Assembly: GCA_026874595.1 (NCBI GenBank)
Contig: CM049319.1
Location: 41,331,973 to 41,395,972 of the forward strand
Direction: 5' to 3'
DNA: 64,000 bases
DNA from: Sipunculus nudus
Lineage: Eukaryota; Annelida; Sipuncula; Golfingiida; Sipunculidae
Positions 44,656-56,335 of the stretch are shown here, piece after piece. Below the pieces are notes generated by a model, which saw only the letters and a list, made by a program, of their open reading frames with translations, was not told where the DNA came from and did no database searches. The translations under genes were made by a program, and so were the position numbers. The stretch's first letter is position 1. The number at the start of each line of letters is the position of its first letter.

Positions 44656-46713
44656 CAGTGTTGCTCCTCGAGTGCGGCATTGCGGCAATGCCGCAATATT
44701 TTTGGCAATGTCCCTTTGTTTCTAGGCAAGCGCGCCCATGTGGACGCAATATTTTTACATGCGTCCCCTAAAAGTTTAAATAATGCGACCCTTTAACGAA
44801 CGTAGTTATATGAAAGATTTGCGGGAATCCTCCGGTAGGAATCTCTGATAAAACCATATATGCGGGATTACATGATACACCTACTGTGACACTGATTGAA
44901 TGGTAACACCATCGATGACAAGAATGCATCGCCTCAGGGTTGGTCCATACACAAGAAGGGGTTGCACATGTCTGAGGAGATCGATGTTCTTGTGGTCGGA
45001 ATAAGGTGGCAAGCGAGCGCCCAGTGCTCGACCGGATGTTGTTTAGCCTACATTATCTCACATTAAGATGCATTTTAATCATTTATAAATTAATATAAAA
45101 AAATATATATTTATTTATTAAACGAAGGTTAGATAGTGCGCCCACGGCCGACATGATCAATCTTTACGACATTTCCCCTATAAGATAATCCGCGAAGTAA
45201 GGTTGGAAACGCGCCTCCCCGGCATTTCGAAATGTTCTTATTTCATGATGTCAAGCAGTTCTCAACAGCGTATACAGTTAAGAATTACACCAGGTTGATC
45301 ATATAAATTACATAATAATGCCTCATATGACGTGATTACGATTGCTCAGACGATTATTTCGCTCAAAGCAACTCAGTTCAGGTCTCCCACAATCTCAAAC
45401 TACCGGTCTATGCCTGTCGTGACAACGTTTCACGGAAGACAAGCCAATCGACGGCCGCTCTTTATTCTATATTTGCATATTTCTATTCTGGACTGAACGT
45501 TTAATTTGAATCATAACCATATGACTATGATTTGAATTGGAACTTCCTCGTAATTTTCAAGCCTCATGGACACATGATCTCTTAGCCCTAGCACCCGTCT
45601 TCTCTTACTACGCTACGCTGATACCGCCGTATTTAATGCAGCAAGTGATCTCTCTGTTCCCGGGTATGTATACGTAAAAAGAAGCCCGAGTCCGGGAATA
45701 TACTTCTACGAAAGTGCGATGTTTCTCCTGACTGAATTACTTCACTTTCGCGGTTTAATTGATATGAAAATGTCATAACTAAGAAGAACCCAACTATTTC
45801 GTTGTTGGTTGTTTTTCATTTTCTCTGACCAATAATATTGACATTTAATCGTTTGTTACTGGTTAAACTAGTAGTTTAAGCTGTTGCCGCGCCGGCAGCA
45901 TGTTTTCCCGGTCAAGCTGACATCGTTTCCACGGCGACGTACATATAGGCTAACACGGGTATATACGGACAGAAAGATTCAGTTTCTGATTTAAATAGTT
46001 CGAATATTTTTATTTTTTAAAAGAAATTGTGGTGTCTGGTCTTTTGATACTTGCTTTAGAATTATAGGTAGGCCAACCATCGTTGCACGGCACCACCAAC
46101 GCATAAATGACACGTCGTGGGAACCGAAATTTCGACGATTATTCCTTTCATACTTTCATGCAAAAAATTATGTAATATGGTGACGCCGGCAGCAAAATCT
46201 CATCGTACCACGGCAACTTACGCTAGCACGGCCGACTTTCTGAATAACCTATTCTTATCAAATTTATTGACAGTGAATAATCCCCTGCCTAAATGTGTAT
46301 ATCCTTTATCCGTATTGAGTTGTTCACAATTAGCATTAAGTTTCGATATTGATTTGCCACTTTGAATGGCACCAGTTGTTGCGCGATTCCTCAATTAGCA
46401 ATGAACATGATTGTATGTCACCACTTTGCAATCTGTACATCTATGTACCGTTATGATTGATCTTGAGACATGAATTCTATTGCCTTCAGTTTTAATGCGA
46501 CTTATAAGTGATTACATGTAACGATTCCAACCTTTACAAATATTTATAATTCATTCTAAATGCCCAAAACATACTACATTCATATTACATAGATTATTTT
46601 TAGATAATATTTTGCTTCGAAGACATTGTCCCCACCTTATTTTGGTGTGTCCCCCAGAAATTACATAAAGGGGCCCGGTGTCCCTTTGCTTTTCATGCCT
46701 AGGAGCAACACTG
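44656..46713. mobile_element. hAT-like element, 2058 bp, 5-bp duplication
   Basis: Ends CAGTGTTGCTCCTCGAG and CTAGGAGCAACACTG are inverted repeats, flanked by TGTCC on both sides (44651-44655 and 46714-46718). It interrupts an AGCTCA-type repeat whose sequence resumes after it. CAGTG-type ends and a 5-bp duplication fit hAT5-type elements. I found no transposase; ORFs inside (for example 46117-46365) show no family, so it is probably non-autonomous. GCGGCATTGCGGCAATGCCGC near the left end is a further palindrome. Confidence 0.7.
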
Positions 46714-47840
46714 TGTCCTTCCGTCCCTCTGTCTGTCTGTCCGTTAACCAGGCACAAATCGTAACCGCTGGACCTAGATTCTTGTAACTTGACATCCAGG
46801 GAGGTCCATGAAAAATCTCCTTGGAGACCTGAAATAAGGTCTCTGTTACCCATATCCTGTGACCTATGAAATGAAAATTCTAGCTTGAAATGTGTCCACA
46901 AACGTGGATCCTGTGACCTTGACCTTTGACCCTGTGACCTCAAAATCTATAGGATTCTTCTCCCTCTTAGTAGTTGAGCCATATTTGAATGATCAAAGGA
47001 TTGGGATGAAAGGTTTGGCCCAAAATGCATCCACAAGGTTTTCAAAGAAGTGGATCCTATGACCTTGACCTTTGACCTTGTGACCTCAAAATAATTATGG
47101 TTCTTTCCCTGTTGGTAGGTGAGCTGTATGTGAAAGATGTAAGGTTTGGGATGAAAATTTTGGCTATAAGAAATAATTCCGGGGGGTGCAAACACACCCC
47201 GTAACTCGGAGAATATAGGTCGCAGTGACCTAATTTAATGTTTGCAAGGAGATCTTTTCTGAACCTCTAAGATTGCATAGGGTTCATGATCCTAGCCCTG
47301 AAGGTTACGATTTGTGCCCTGCCAACAGACGGACGGCCGGCTGGACGGAAGGACTACGGACAAAGACCCGTCGCTAAAGCACAGCTGAGCTAAAAAGTTT
47401 GTAGACCATTTTTAAACCAAACCTTTTGTACAAGCCTTTCATCTTGCAAATATGGCGCACCCACCCATGGATGAAGAACCCTATTGATTTTCAGGTCACG
47501 GGGTCAAAGGTCACAGCCACAAGGCCCACTTCTTGAAAAAGCTTGTGGACCCATTCAAAGCCAAACCGTTTGACAAAGACCTTTCATCTTGCAAATATGG
47601 CTCATCCACCCTATCGATTTTGAGGTCACGGGGTCAAAGCTCACGACCACAGCGCCCAAATCTTAAAAAAAAAACTTGTGGACCCATTTTAGGCCAAGCC
47701 GTTTGACCAACACCTATCAGTGTCATCTTGCTCATATGGATCACCCACCCATGGATGAAGAACCCTACATAGTTTGAGGTGACAGGAGCAAAGGTCAAGG
47801 CCAGAGAGCTGCCCTCCTCATTTTCACACTGTGTAATACA
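46714..47840. repeat. Repeat block with many AGGTCA half sites
   Basis: Tail of the AGCTCA-type repeat, then tandem units of about 130 bp (GCAAATATGG near 47445, 47595 and, diverged, 47730). It is dense in TGACCT/AGGTCA words; TGACCTTTGACCT at 47066-47078 is a perfect direct repeat with 1-bp spacing, and 46920-46932 is one base off. Confidence 0.75.
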
Positions 47841-48029
47841 CCCATCCTAATTATGCCCCGTGCGAGGGGATGCTCCGCTTTGCGGTGCCCTTGTCATATA
47901 TTTGTTCGACCGTATCCGTGTCCATATCCGTGTCCCGACAAGTGGAAACACAGCTTTAGTCATTAGTCCTCCTGGGCTGGACCCCTCCTTTTCCTAAATC
48001 CTGGATCCGCCCCTGGATATGCAAGTAGG

Positions 48030-48120
48030 GGTAGTGCTGAGCCAGGTGGTTAAGGCGCTGGACTTTGGAGCTGAAGGTCCCTGGTTCTAACCCCGCCGGT
48101 GCCTAAATGGCATAATGGTA
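48030..48120 (+). mobile_element. tRNA-derived SINE head (Leu/Ser-like)
   Basis: GCCAGGTGGTTAAGGCGCTG holds an A-box-like word, and CCTGGTTCTAACCCCG a B box; the spacing and the GGAGCTGAAGGTCCC arm resemble a tRNA of the Leu/Ser class. The body probably runs to about 48250; no clear tail. Confidence 0.65.
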
Positions 48121-48929
48121 AAATTTCATTGAACGTCTGAGATTCGCTCTCATGTTACTACGACAGGTTATGAATTCTAGGTAATAATAACATCCCAGTT
48201 CGTATCCTGTTTCATTGTGCAGTTAACTGATCCGGCCACAAAGCACAAACACTACATTTTCATTAAAGTAATTTATATTCCAGATGGTAAAATGTGACTT
48301 TAAACCATAATGAACCTTGATTGAACATTTTACCTGGAAGATCAGTTATTTATTCAGTTAAAATAGATAAACCAGCTCATGAAAAGGATTATGTAAAAAA
48401 TAGAATGCAGCTTGTGAAAATAATTGATATACATACAGTAGGGTGTAAAACATCAATTTCAGAAATTTATATTTTTTATATTTATAATTTACATTTGAGC
48501 TCAGCTGACTGAAACTGGAAGTCAACTGAGGTATAGGAATGGTGCTCCGTGTATCCGCCTGTCCGGCCGTCTATCCGTATGTTAGCAAGGCACAAATCGT
48601 AACCGCTAACCCTAGAAACCTTTACGTGAATGTTAAGGGAGGTCAATAAAATATCTTTTTGGAAACTTGAAATTAGGTCACTGCGATCTGTATCATCTGA
48701 CACTGGATTGACATATGGATTCAAAATTTCTCTTATAGTTTGGCAACTTCTAAAGCAAGAATAATATCAATTTGGGGATCATGAGGTTAAAGGTCAAGGA
48801 CATAGGACTCATTTCTTTAACAAAATTGTGGATGCATGTTAAGCCAAACTTTTCATCACAAACCTTCTATCTGCCACATGTGGCTCACATGCAAATAGGG
48901 GAAGATTTTTGCTTGCCTAAAAATCTCCG

Positions 48930-51900
48930 ATTTCGGCAAGCTGGTTGGTCAGTCGCGGATGTCTGTTTGCCTGTCAGTCTGTCTGTCTGTTTGTCTGTTC
49001 CCTCTCTACAGGTCGCAATTTTGCAACAATCCCTTTCAAACTTACACAGTTGATGGAAAATTTAAAATGACAGGAGCCTATTGTTTTTGGTCAGTATAGG
49101 TCAAAGTAAAGGTCAAGGTCATCAAAAGTATCAGAATCTTTTTTTTCTTCAAATCTGTGTTACTATTATTCGTATCTACTTAAACAGTAGCTCATTGTAA
49201 TCGTCATTCCAAAGTGGTGTGTAGCTGACACAATTTGCGGTAACCATGGTAACGCATTTTCGGGAAAAAGTGCTGATATTTGGAAATAAGTGGTAATTTT
49301 TTTCTAACTTTGTCAGTTTTTAAGCTGCAGAGGTCTTGTTTTTTGCATGAGGTAGCATTCAATTAGGGGGCGCTGCACACGACCCTCCCTACCATATCAT
49401 TTTTGGCCATATCTCCAAAACTGTTAATCTCAATTACAGAAGATCTAGCTTCTTTTCTTTCTCTGAGTCATCTCCATAACCTGATTAAGTCAGCTGGTCT
49501 CAATCTTGTGTCACTTTGTCAGTATGTCTGTCTGTTTGTCTGTCTAAATTTCTCCTGCATTCTGGTTCTTGCGTCTCACATATAGCATTTTACAGACCAC
49601 AGTTTTGCACGAATCCTTTTTAAACTTGTACAGCTGATGTCATACACTATTATCTCGAAAGTGATTTTTCGTTCTCGGGATATGGCTGCTAGGGGGGCGC
49701 TGCGCTCAAACTATTGCAACATTTAAGTTGTCGGCCATACCTCTAAACCTGTGAACCTTATCTGCACTAACTATAATTAATTTTGTTTCTAAATACATTC
49801 TTCATATGATTATCTAGTCATCTTTTATCTCAAATGTGTCAGTGTGTCAGTATGTCTGTCCGTTTGTCGGTTATTGTCAGCTTTGTCTGCTTTTTATGTT
49901 CTTTTGTGTGATATATGTCATTCTACATGCTCCAATTCCTTAGCAATCGCTCTGAGGGTCACTCAATTGATGGAAAACCGACATTTTGTACCGTCTATCC
50001 GTCTGCCTGTCATTTCAACTTCCGGGACAGAAGCCTATTGTTTTTGGTCAATATAGGTCACAGGTCATGGTCAAGGTCATCAAAAGTATACAAAACGGTT
50101 TTTTCTTCATATCTGTGTTACTATTAGTCGTATCAACTTCAAATTAGCTCATTTTAATCGATATTCCAAGGCCTGTCTTCTGGTGTGTAGCTGATTCAAT
50201 TTGCGGTAACCATGGTGACGCATTTTCGGGGGAAAATGGTCTTATTTTTCTAACTTTGTCAGTTTTAAAGCCACATTCAATTAGTACTAAAAGGCTGCAT
50301 TACAAGTCTCGCAATATCTCGTATAATATCTAGTCAAACGAGATATTTCGAGATTTCATTCATCTTGCCCTGGAGGCCACAGTATTGCAGGAATCCTTTT
50401 GAAACTGACATATCTTAAGTCCTACACAAGTATCTCGAAATAGTTTTTTTTTTTTTCATTTTTTTTAATACGGCCGCTAAGGGGCGCTGGATGCACAGCT
50501 CCTTAACACGTTTTGGCCATATCTCAAAAATTATAAGCCTCAATTACATAAACTATAGCTTATTTTCTTCCTTTGAGTCTTCTTCGTAATCTGGTTTAGT
50601 CATCTTGTTACAATCTTGTGTCACTTTGTCATTGTGTCTGTCTGTTAGTCATTTGTCCACAAATTCGCCTGCTTGCTCTTGCATCTCACATATACCATTC
50701 AACCGGCCACAGTTTTGAAAGAATCCTTTTGAAACTATTACATCTTATGCATTAAAGTAATATCTCGGAAAGAATTTTTCATTTTTTTCGGATATGACCA
50801 CTAGGGGGCGCTGCACACGACCCTCCCAAACATATCGCTCTTTGGCCATACCTCCATAACTATAAACCTTAATTACAGAAACTATGGCACATTTTCTTCC
50901 TCTTTGTCTTTTCAATAACCTGATTTAGTCATCTGGTCTCATTCTTGTGTCACCTTGTCAGTATGTCTGTGTGTTTGTCAGTTATCCTAAAATTCGCCTG
51001 CTTGCTGGTTCTTGCGTCTCACATATAGCATTCTACAAGCTACAGATTTAAATGAATCCTTTTGGAACTAGTACACGTGTTTTAAACTAATCTCGAAACG
51101 TATTCTTCATTTTCCGTATATTACCGCTAGGGGGCGCTGCACTCGACCCTCACCTTCATATAATTTATTAGCCATATCCCCATAACTATAAACCTAAATA
51201 ACAGAAACTATGGCTTATTTTCTTCCTCTGGTTCTTCTAAATAACCTGAGTAAGTCAACTGCTCTTATTCTTGAGTCACTTTGTCAGTATGTCTGTCTAT
51301 TTGTCAGTTTTCCTCAAATTCACCTGCTTGCTGCTTCTTGCATCTCTCATTTGGCATTCAGTAGGCCAGAGATTTGGAGGAATCCTCTTAAAACTGGGAC
51401 ATCTTATGTCATACACCTATATCACGAAACACATTTGTCGTCTTCAGGATATGTCCGCCAGAGGGGCGCTGCAGTTGAAATTTGTCCAATTAAATATTAT
51501 TTTGCCATATCTTCAAAAGGTACAAACCGCAATTACATAAATTATAACTTATTTTCTTCCTCTGATCCTTCTCCATAACCAGGTAAAGTCATCTGGTGTC
51601 AATTTTGTCTCACATTGTCAGTATGTCTTTCTGTTCGTCATTTGTTGTCAGCTTTGTCTGCCTGCTTGTCCTTTTGTCTGATATGTCATTCTACGCGGCA
51701 CAACTTCTCAGCAATGGCCCTGAGAATTATTCCATTGATAGAAAACCGACAGTATCTTCTATCTGTCCGTCTGTCTATCATTTCAATTTCCGGCAAGCGT
51801 TCGACCTATGGTCGTCTTGTTTTTATTTTGTGATCACAGGGTCAAAGGTCAGGGTCACAGAGCCCATCCCTTCACAAATTAGTTTGTTGATGTTAACTCT
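48930..51900. repeat. Degenerate tandem repeat, ~325-bp unit, with GGGGGCGCTG words
   Basis: Units share GGCCATATCTCC-AAA, TCACTTTGTCAGTATGTCTG and a TAGGGGGCGCTGC core. The cores lie at 49363, 49685, 50472, 50798, 51124 and 51455, so the spacing is 322, 787 (two units), 326, 326 and 331. The 5' part also carries GCGGTAACCATGGTAACGC (49238) and a near copy (50204). Confidence 0.85.
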
Positions 51901-52326
51901 AGTTTTGGTAGAATAGATTTGCTGTAAGCTTTATTTATTAATTCTAATATATTAATGATTTATTAACGCTGTCGATTTTAGATCCCAAGATCAAAGGTCA
52001 AGTTCATTGCATTCACTTCTCTAAATAGCTTGTGAACTTATTTTAAACCAAAGATTTCATCCCATTAAATCTTTCCCATATTGCTCCCTATTAAAAATTA
52101 GAAGTATACTTTTAAGTTCGAGGCTTAAGGAAAAGGTCAAGGTCACACAACCCACTTCTAGAAAAAGCATGTGGACATTTTAAGCAAACCTTTCTTCTTT
52201 GACTAATGGATCACCTAACAATAAGGGGAGAACCGTATTGACTTTTACATCACAAGGTAAAAGGTCAAGGTTACAGAGCCATCCTGCTCATTTATATGCT
52301 GACCAGGCTTACAGTTTAATACATCA
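51901..52326. repeat. Diverged repeat with AAGGTCAAGGTCA words
   Basis: Decayed units resembling 46714-47840 (GATCAAAGGTCAAG, AAAGGTCAAGGTCAC). No gene. Confidence 0.6.
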
Positions 52327-52915
52327 GGGCCCGGCTTCACTAGGAATGCGTAAGGCTTAAGTCAAATTTTACCGAAACGTCTCCCAAGACGGCTAACCTA
52401 AGCCCGCGAGATAAGTCAGTTTCAATAAACCCGATTGAGCTAAGTCGGTCTGAACCTTGAAAATCCCCTTTTCAGCGCCATCTATTGATGAAATAATTAA
52501 TTAAAAAAAGTCCGAAATAGAAATAAATGAAAAGTTTAAAAAACGGTCTGGACATCGTGGTATTGCTGTACTTGACTGTACAAAACGAACAACAACCTTC
52601 TTAATCTATTCTTTAGTTAACGGACACCTTTCAGGGAAACGGCACGTGGCGGGACGTCATGTCGCCTGTGACGAACCGTACCACGCTCGACAGATGGCCG
52701 TATGGTCACATGCAGCGAGTGCAAGTGATATAATGTGCTAAACACCCATAAAACACTGAGTTAAGCCTCCTTGGTGCAGGCTTAGCATTTCAGCCCGCCA
52801 GGTGACTTAAGTCACTAACGTTATTTTTAATGAAACTGACTTAAAGCTGGACAAAAGTGACTTACGTCAAGAACGCAGAATAACAGGCTTAAGTCGGTTT
52901 AATGAAACTGGGCCC
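52327..52915. mobile_element. MITE-like element with GGGCCC ends
   Basis: It begins GGGCCCGGCTTCACTAGGAA and ends with inverse CCGGTTT-like ...TTTAATGAAACTGGGCCC. The ends share GGCTTAAGTC in inverted orientation. 589 bp, no coding capacity. I could not find a target duplication, so edges are tentative. Confidence 0.6.
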
Positions 52916-53149
52916 AGAGGTATTAACATATGATGCTCTGCTCTAATATATTTATACACAACTAGCACTAATTCAAATCTTTTTTTCAGTTGTTTACTGT
53001 TTTGGGTCAGTCCCCTCTGTCTCTGCATGTAATCAGGTCCTTTATTATATTTTACAAGCATCCCTCGCTGTAGGTCTTGGGCCCTTTCTCACATGTCAAT
53101 GTCTTAGTTCTGTTAAGAAATAATCAGAATGGAAAGACGGACTGTTATG

Positions 53150-53600
53150 AAAATGAGATCGGTATAAGTTCAAGGATAGTAAGTTCTCCGATTGTTAGGT
53201 CACAAGGTCAAGGGTCAAGGCCACAGGACCAACATTTTGGAAAACTCATAAAAATATCATTATACACACATTAAGCTGAGCGTCGAGACCAATGGGTCCC
53301 TAGTTAATACATTTTATGCCAAACATTTCATTAAATATCAATCTTTCACGTTTGGTTACCTACCAATATTGAAAGAACACTATTTCTTTTGAGGACACAA
53401 GGTGAAAGGTCAAGGTCAGAGGAATTCTTGTTTAATAAGCCTCTGGATACAATTGAAGCAAACCTTTCATTCCAATCTTCCATCTTTTACATTTTAGATC
53501 ACAACTTCAAGGTCACAGGACCCACATTTAAAAAAAAAAAAAAAAAAACTCAGCTGACCGTTAAGACCCATTGGTCCCTAGTTTCTTGGCAGGGACCTTG
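53150..53600. repeat. AGCTCA-type repeat, 3' part
   Basis: It contains AAGGTCAAGGGTCAAGG and two closing motifs of the form GCTGAGCGTCGAGACCAATGG (53274) and GCTGACCG...TGGTCCCTAG (53553), like the closing motif at 5247. Confidence 0.6.
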
Positions 53601-54129
53601 TCTTTGTGGTAAAGCTGCAATAACTTGTAATTTGATTGGTTTTGATATAAATTCGAATGAATGCTTAACCAATAAAGTATCCTAGCTGAGTTCATACTTG
53701 TGCAAAGCCTGTGCATATTTATTTAGTTTAAAGGTCACAAGACATGATGAGCATATTATGGACTCTTGATGCTCTGGTGTCTTTCATTCAGTCAAATGTC
53801 AGCAGTTCTATTAGTTTCTCAGCTGTGTGGTTATCTGTGTTGTCCTGAGACCTTGTTTGTTTGTAGGTCATGACTACCATAACATCTCTTCAAGACTGGT
53901 GACAACACCTTTACTTTTTTTTCTATTCCAAGTTTCACACATTTCCCCTTTAAGTTTTCTTAGCTGTGGTTTCATCTAGTGTCCTGCTATCAGGGGTCAT
54001 CGGTGCTTATTAGGTTTCCAGTCCTACCGCATTACAGACCTGCATAATATCCAGTATGGTCACCAGAGCATCACTATCATTTATTTTCTTTCTTTTCTTT
54101 ATTATTTAAAGATTTTATTATTTTGACAG

Positions 54130-54427
54130 GGTTCCTGTTACCCAGTTACTGTCTCCAAGTGCCATGCAGCAAGTTGCTATTAACCAGGAGCAACCTGCGT
54201 ACAACCAGAAATTAACCTTACGTCAGCCTCTTGGCAACATCGGCAATGTCCAGCAGGCACAGCCTATCCATCATGCTCGGCAGGGAGGGGGCTACCCACC
54301 CCAGGGGGCAGTGTACATCCCGCAGGCTCTTGCAAACATGGCAACAGGACAACTACACCATACAAACCAGCAGTCCGTGGCAACCATAAGCTTCAAACCC
54401 CTCACATCCACCCCTGTCCAGCCACAG
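54130..54427 (+). CDS. Host gene exon B, Gln/Pro-rich protein (partial)
   Basis: Acceptor TTTTGACAG (54121-54129), donor CAG|GTAATC (54428). The first G completes the CA- codon of exon A, then 99 codons: VPVTQLLSPSAMQQVAINQ, a QKLTLRQPLGNIG segment, GGYPPQGAVYIPQALANM and SVATISFKPLTSTPVQPQ. The exon ends in phase 0. Matching phase, composition and splice sites across 13.4 kb argue that both exons belong to one gene. No further exon was found up to 64000, so the gene continues outside or in exons I could not recognise. Protein family unknown. Confidence 0.78.
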
Positions 54428-55050
54428 GTAATCTTTTATTATCTCTAGCCACTAAGGTGGAACAATGAATAAATATGTTGAAAAGTCAAATTTGGTCAAA
54501 TTTAAAACATGGTATTTAATATGTTTACAATGTAATCACGTGTCGTCATTTAAAGAAGACACAGTTCAAACTTTCACTTGAAGACTGGTCCTTCTTTGCT
54601 CAATTTTTTTTTACTGTATAATGTAATGGGGGAATTTTTTTGTAAAGAGACATAATATATCAGATAGAAAGGGCCAGAAATAAGGCCCGAAGAAAGGCCT
54701 TGACTAATCCCTGCCCGACTTGTAACAAATGCTCTGAACGTTTTCACTGTTTCAGCTTAGCAGATTTTCAGTTTTGTTGGATCTTTGTCTGTCTGAAATG
54801 TCTTGTTTCTCTTGAATGTCCCAATGCTACGACTTTACTGAAACTACATGTATCATAGGTATCCCCCCCACCCCCTCCCCTCCTCCTCCCATTTGCAGCG
54901 ACTGCTGCATGGATTTAAGGGTTCGCTCATGCTTGATCCAGGATTTTGGATTTTCCAATCCGGGAGAACTAATAATAAAACCAAGAGCAAATGCTTTGAA
55001 AAGCCGCATATTTTATCATGAAAATTATAAGACAAATGGTTTCTACCAAA
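54428..55050. other. Intron sequence, no element named
   Basis: Downstream of exon B. A C-rich tract at 54862-54892 and no recognisable exon or transposon. Confidence 0.4.
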
Positions 55051-55895
55051 TTCTCGGACGAGTCCGAAAAAGGTGACTTTGATATTGATCTTCACTCTGA
55101 AATCAGCCGGAATGTAATATTTATGTGAACCCCATAACTTTTGAAGTACTGCACAAAGTTTCCATGCATTTGACAGACGACTTGTTAAATCAAATTCTTG
55201 GATAAGTTCGAAAACTGGTGACTTTGAGCTGGATCGTCAAGGTCAAATAAACCGATTAAAGGTCATATTTTCATAGTTGTCTTGTGAACACGATAACTTC
55301 TGAAGTATTGCATAACCACCCCCCCCCCCCCCCCCCAGATTTGACACAACAGTTGTTTAAAAGTGTTATCAGGAGGGTTTGGGTACTAGCGCCCTTGACA
55401 TTGATCTTCAAGGGCATATCTGCGCAATTCTAGGATTATTGTGACCTAATAACATTGGAAAACTGATGATTTTTCCTCAAATTTGGCACAACAGTTCTAT
55501 CCGCCAAAATCACGGAGTTTGAAAACTGATGACCTTGACCTTGAACTTCAAGGTCAAAACTGCCAAAGTGTAATTTTTCGTGAACCCTATAACTTTAGAA
55601 GTATTGTACATTTTGTCCTCAAATTTGTCTATCTGTTCCCACCAATTTCTTTGATGAATTCAAAACTGGTAACCTTGAGCAGGATCTTCAAGATCAAATC
55701 TGCCGAAATGTAGAATCATTGGGACCCCATCACTTTTAAGTACTGTAATTTTTTCTTCTGATTTCACACACAATTTCCACAAAAAAACATTCTGGGAGAA
55801 GTTTGAAAATGGATGGCCTTCACCTTGATCTTTAAGGTCACATCTGTAGAGTTATATGTTTTCCGAAACATAACTTTTGAGATAGTGTACCCCTC
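55051..55895. repeat. Degenerate tandem repeat, ~140-bp unit
   Basis: Six units marked by a word like GTGACTTTGA/TGACCTTGA at 55070, 55208, 55391, 55530, 55669 and 55812, each followed by a TCAAGGTCA-like word and AACTTTTGAAGTA. 55530-55556 is an imperfect palindrome from TGACCTTGA to TCAAGGTCA. A C18 run interrupts at 55319-55336. Confidence 0.8.
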
Positions 55896-56224
55896 ATATT
55901 TTGTAATAGCCGATGGGGGGGGGGGGGGGGGGGGCGAGGGTGTTAGGGAAGGAGATACTTATCTGTTTTTGCTCCCGCAAACACTTTACACTTATTTTGA
56001 AATCACAATCTTGTCGAATGTCATCCAAAATTTCCAAGATAAAATAAGTGTTATGGTAATTATTGAAACAACAACCAACGAGGGAAGTGGGTGCCGATGC
56101 AGCTTTGCTATCTGGACTGTATCTCTTATACGGATCGTTGTGATCGATTCATGCAAGAGCTGACCGCACGAGTACCAGCCCTGCTAATGAGGTGCCAACC
56201 GTCCACTGAAAAGGATTTAGTCAG

Positions 56225-56335
56225 GAATTAAGCAGCAGCAGAAAAGTGGAGTCGGGGCTCGAACCGATAACGTATAGCCCTAAAAGGACCTGCACCAGCT
56301 TCTTCGCTAACGACAAAGTGGAGAGTAGAATTTGA
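56225..56335 (-). mobile_element. Possible tRNA-derived SINE
   Basis: Minus strand: CGTTAGCGAAGAAGCTGG is A-box-like and ATCGGTTCGAGCCCCG a good B box about 50 bases on. No body or tail was defined. A decayed tRNA gene is the alternative. Confidence 0.45.

Larger units (their letters stand above)
40709..54129 (+). other. Host gene intron, 13.4 kb
   Basis: It is filled with repeats listed separately. AGCTCA-type copies open near 40727 (TTTAGCTCAGCCGACTGAAA), 41152, 44591 and 48497. 41530-42580, 43000-43950, 52920-53150 and 53700-54120 hold no gene or element I can name. Confidence 0.7.

Noticed and set aside
46117-46365. 82-codon ORF in the hAT-like element as a transposase
   Set aside because: No hAT dimerisation or DDE motifs, and far too short.
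52327-52915. Target-site duplication for the GGGCCC element
   Set aside because: Flanks (ACATCA and AGAGGT) do not match at any short length, so none was claimed.
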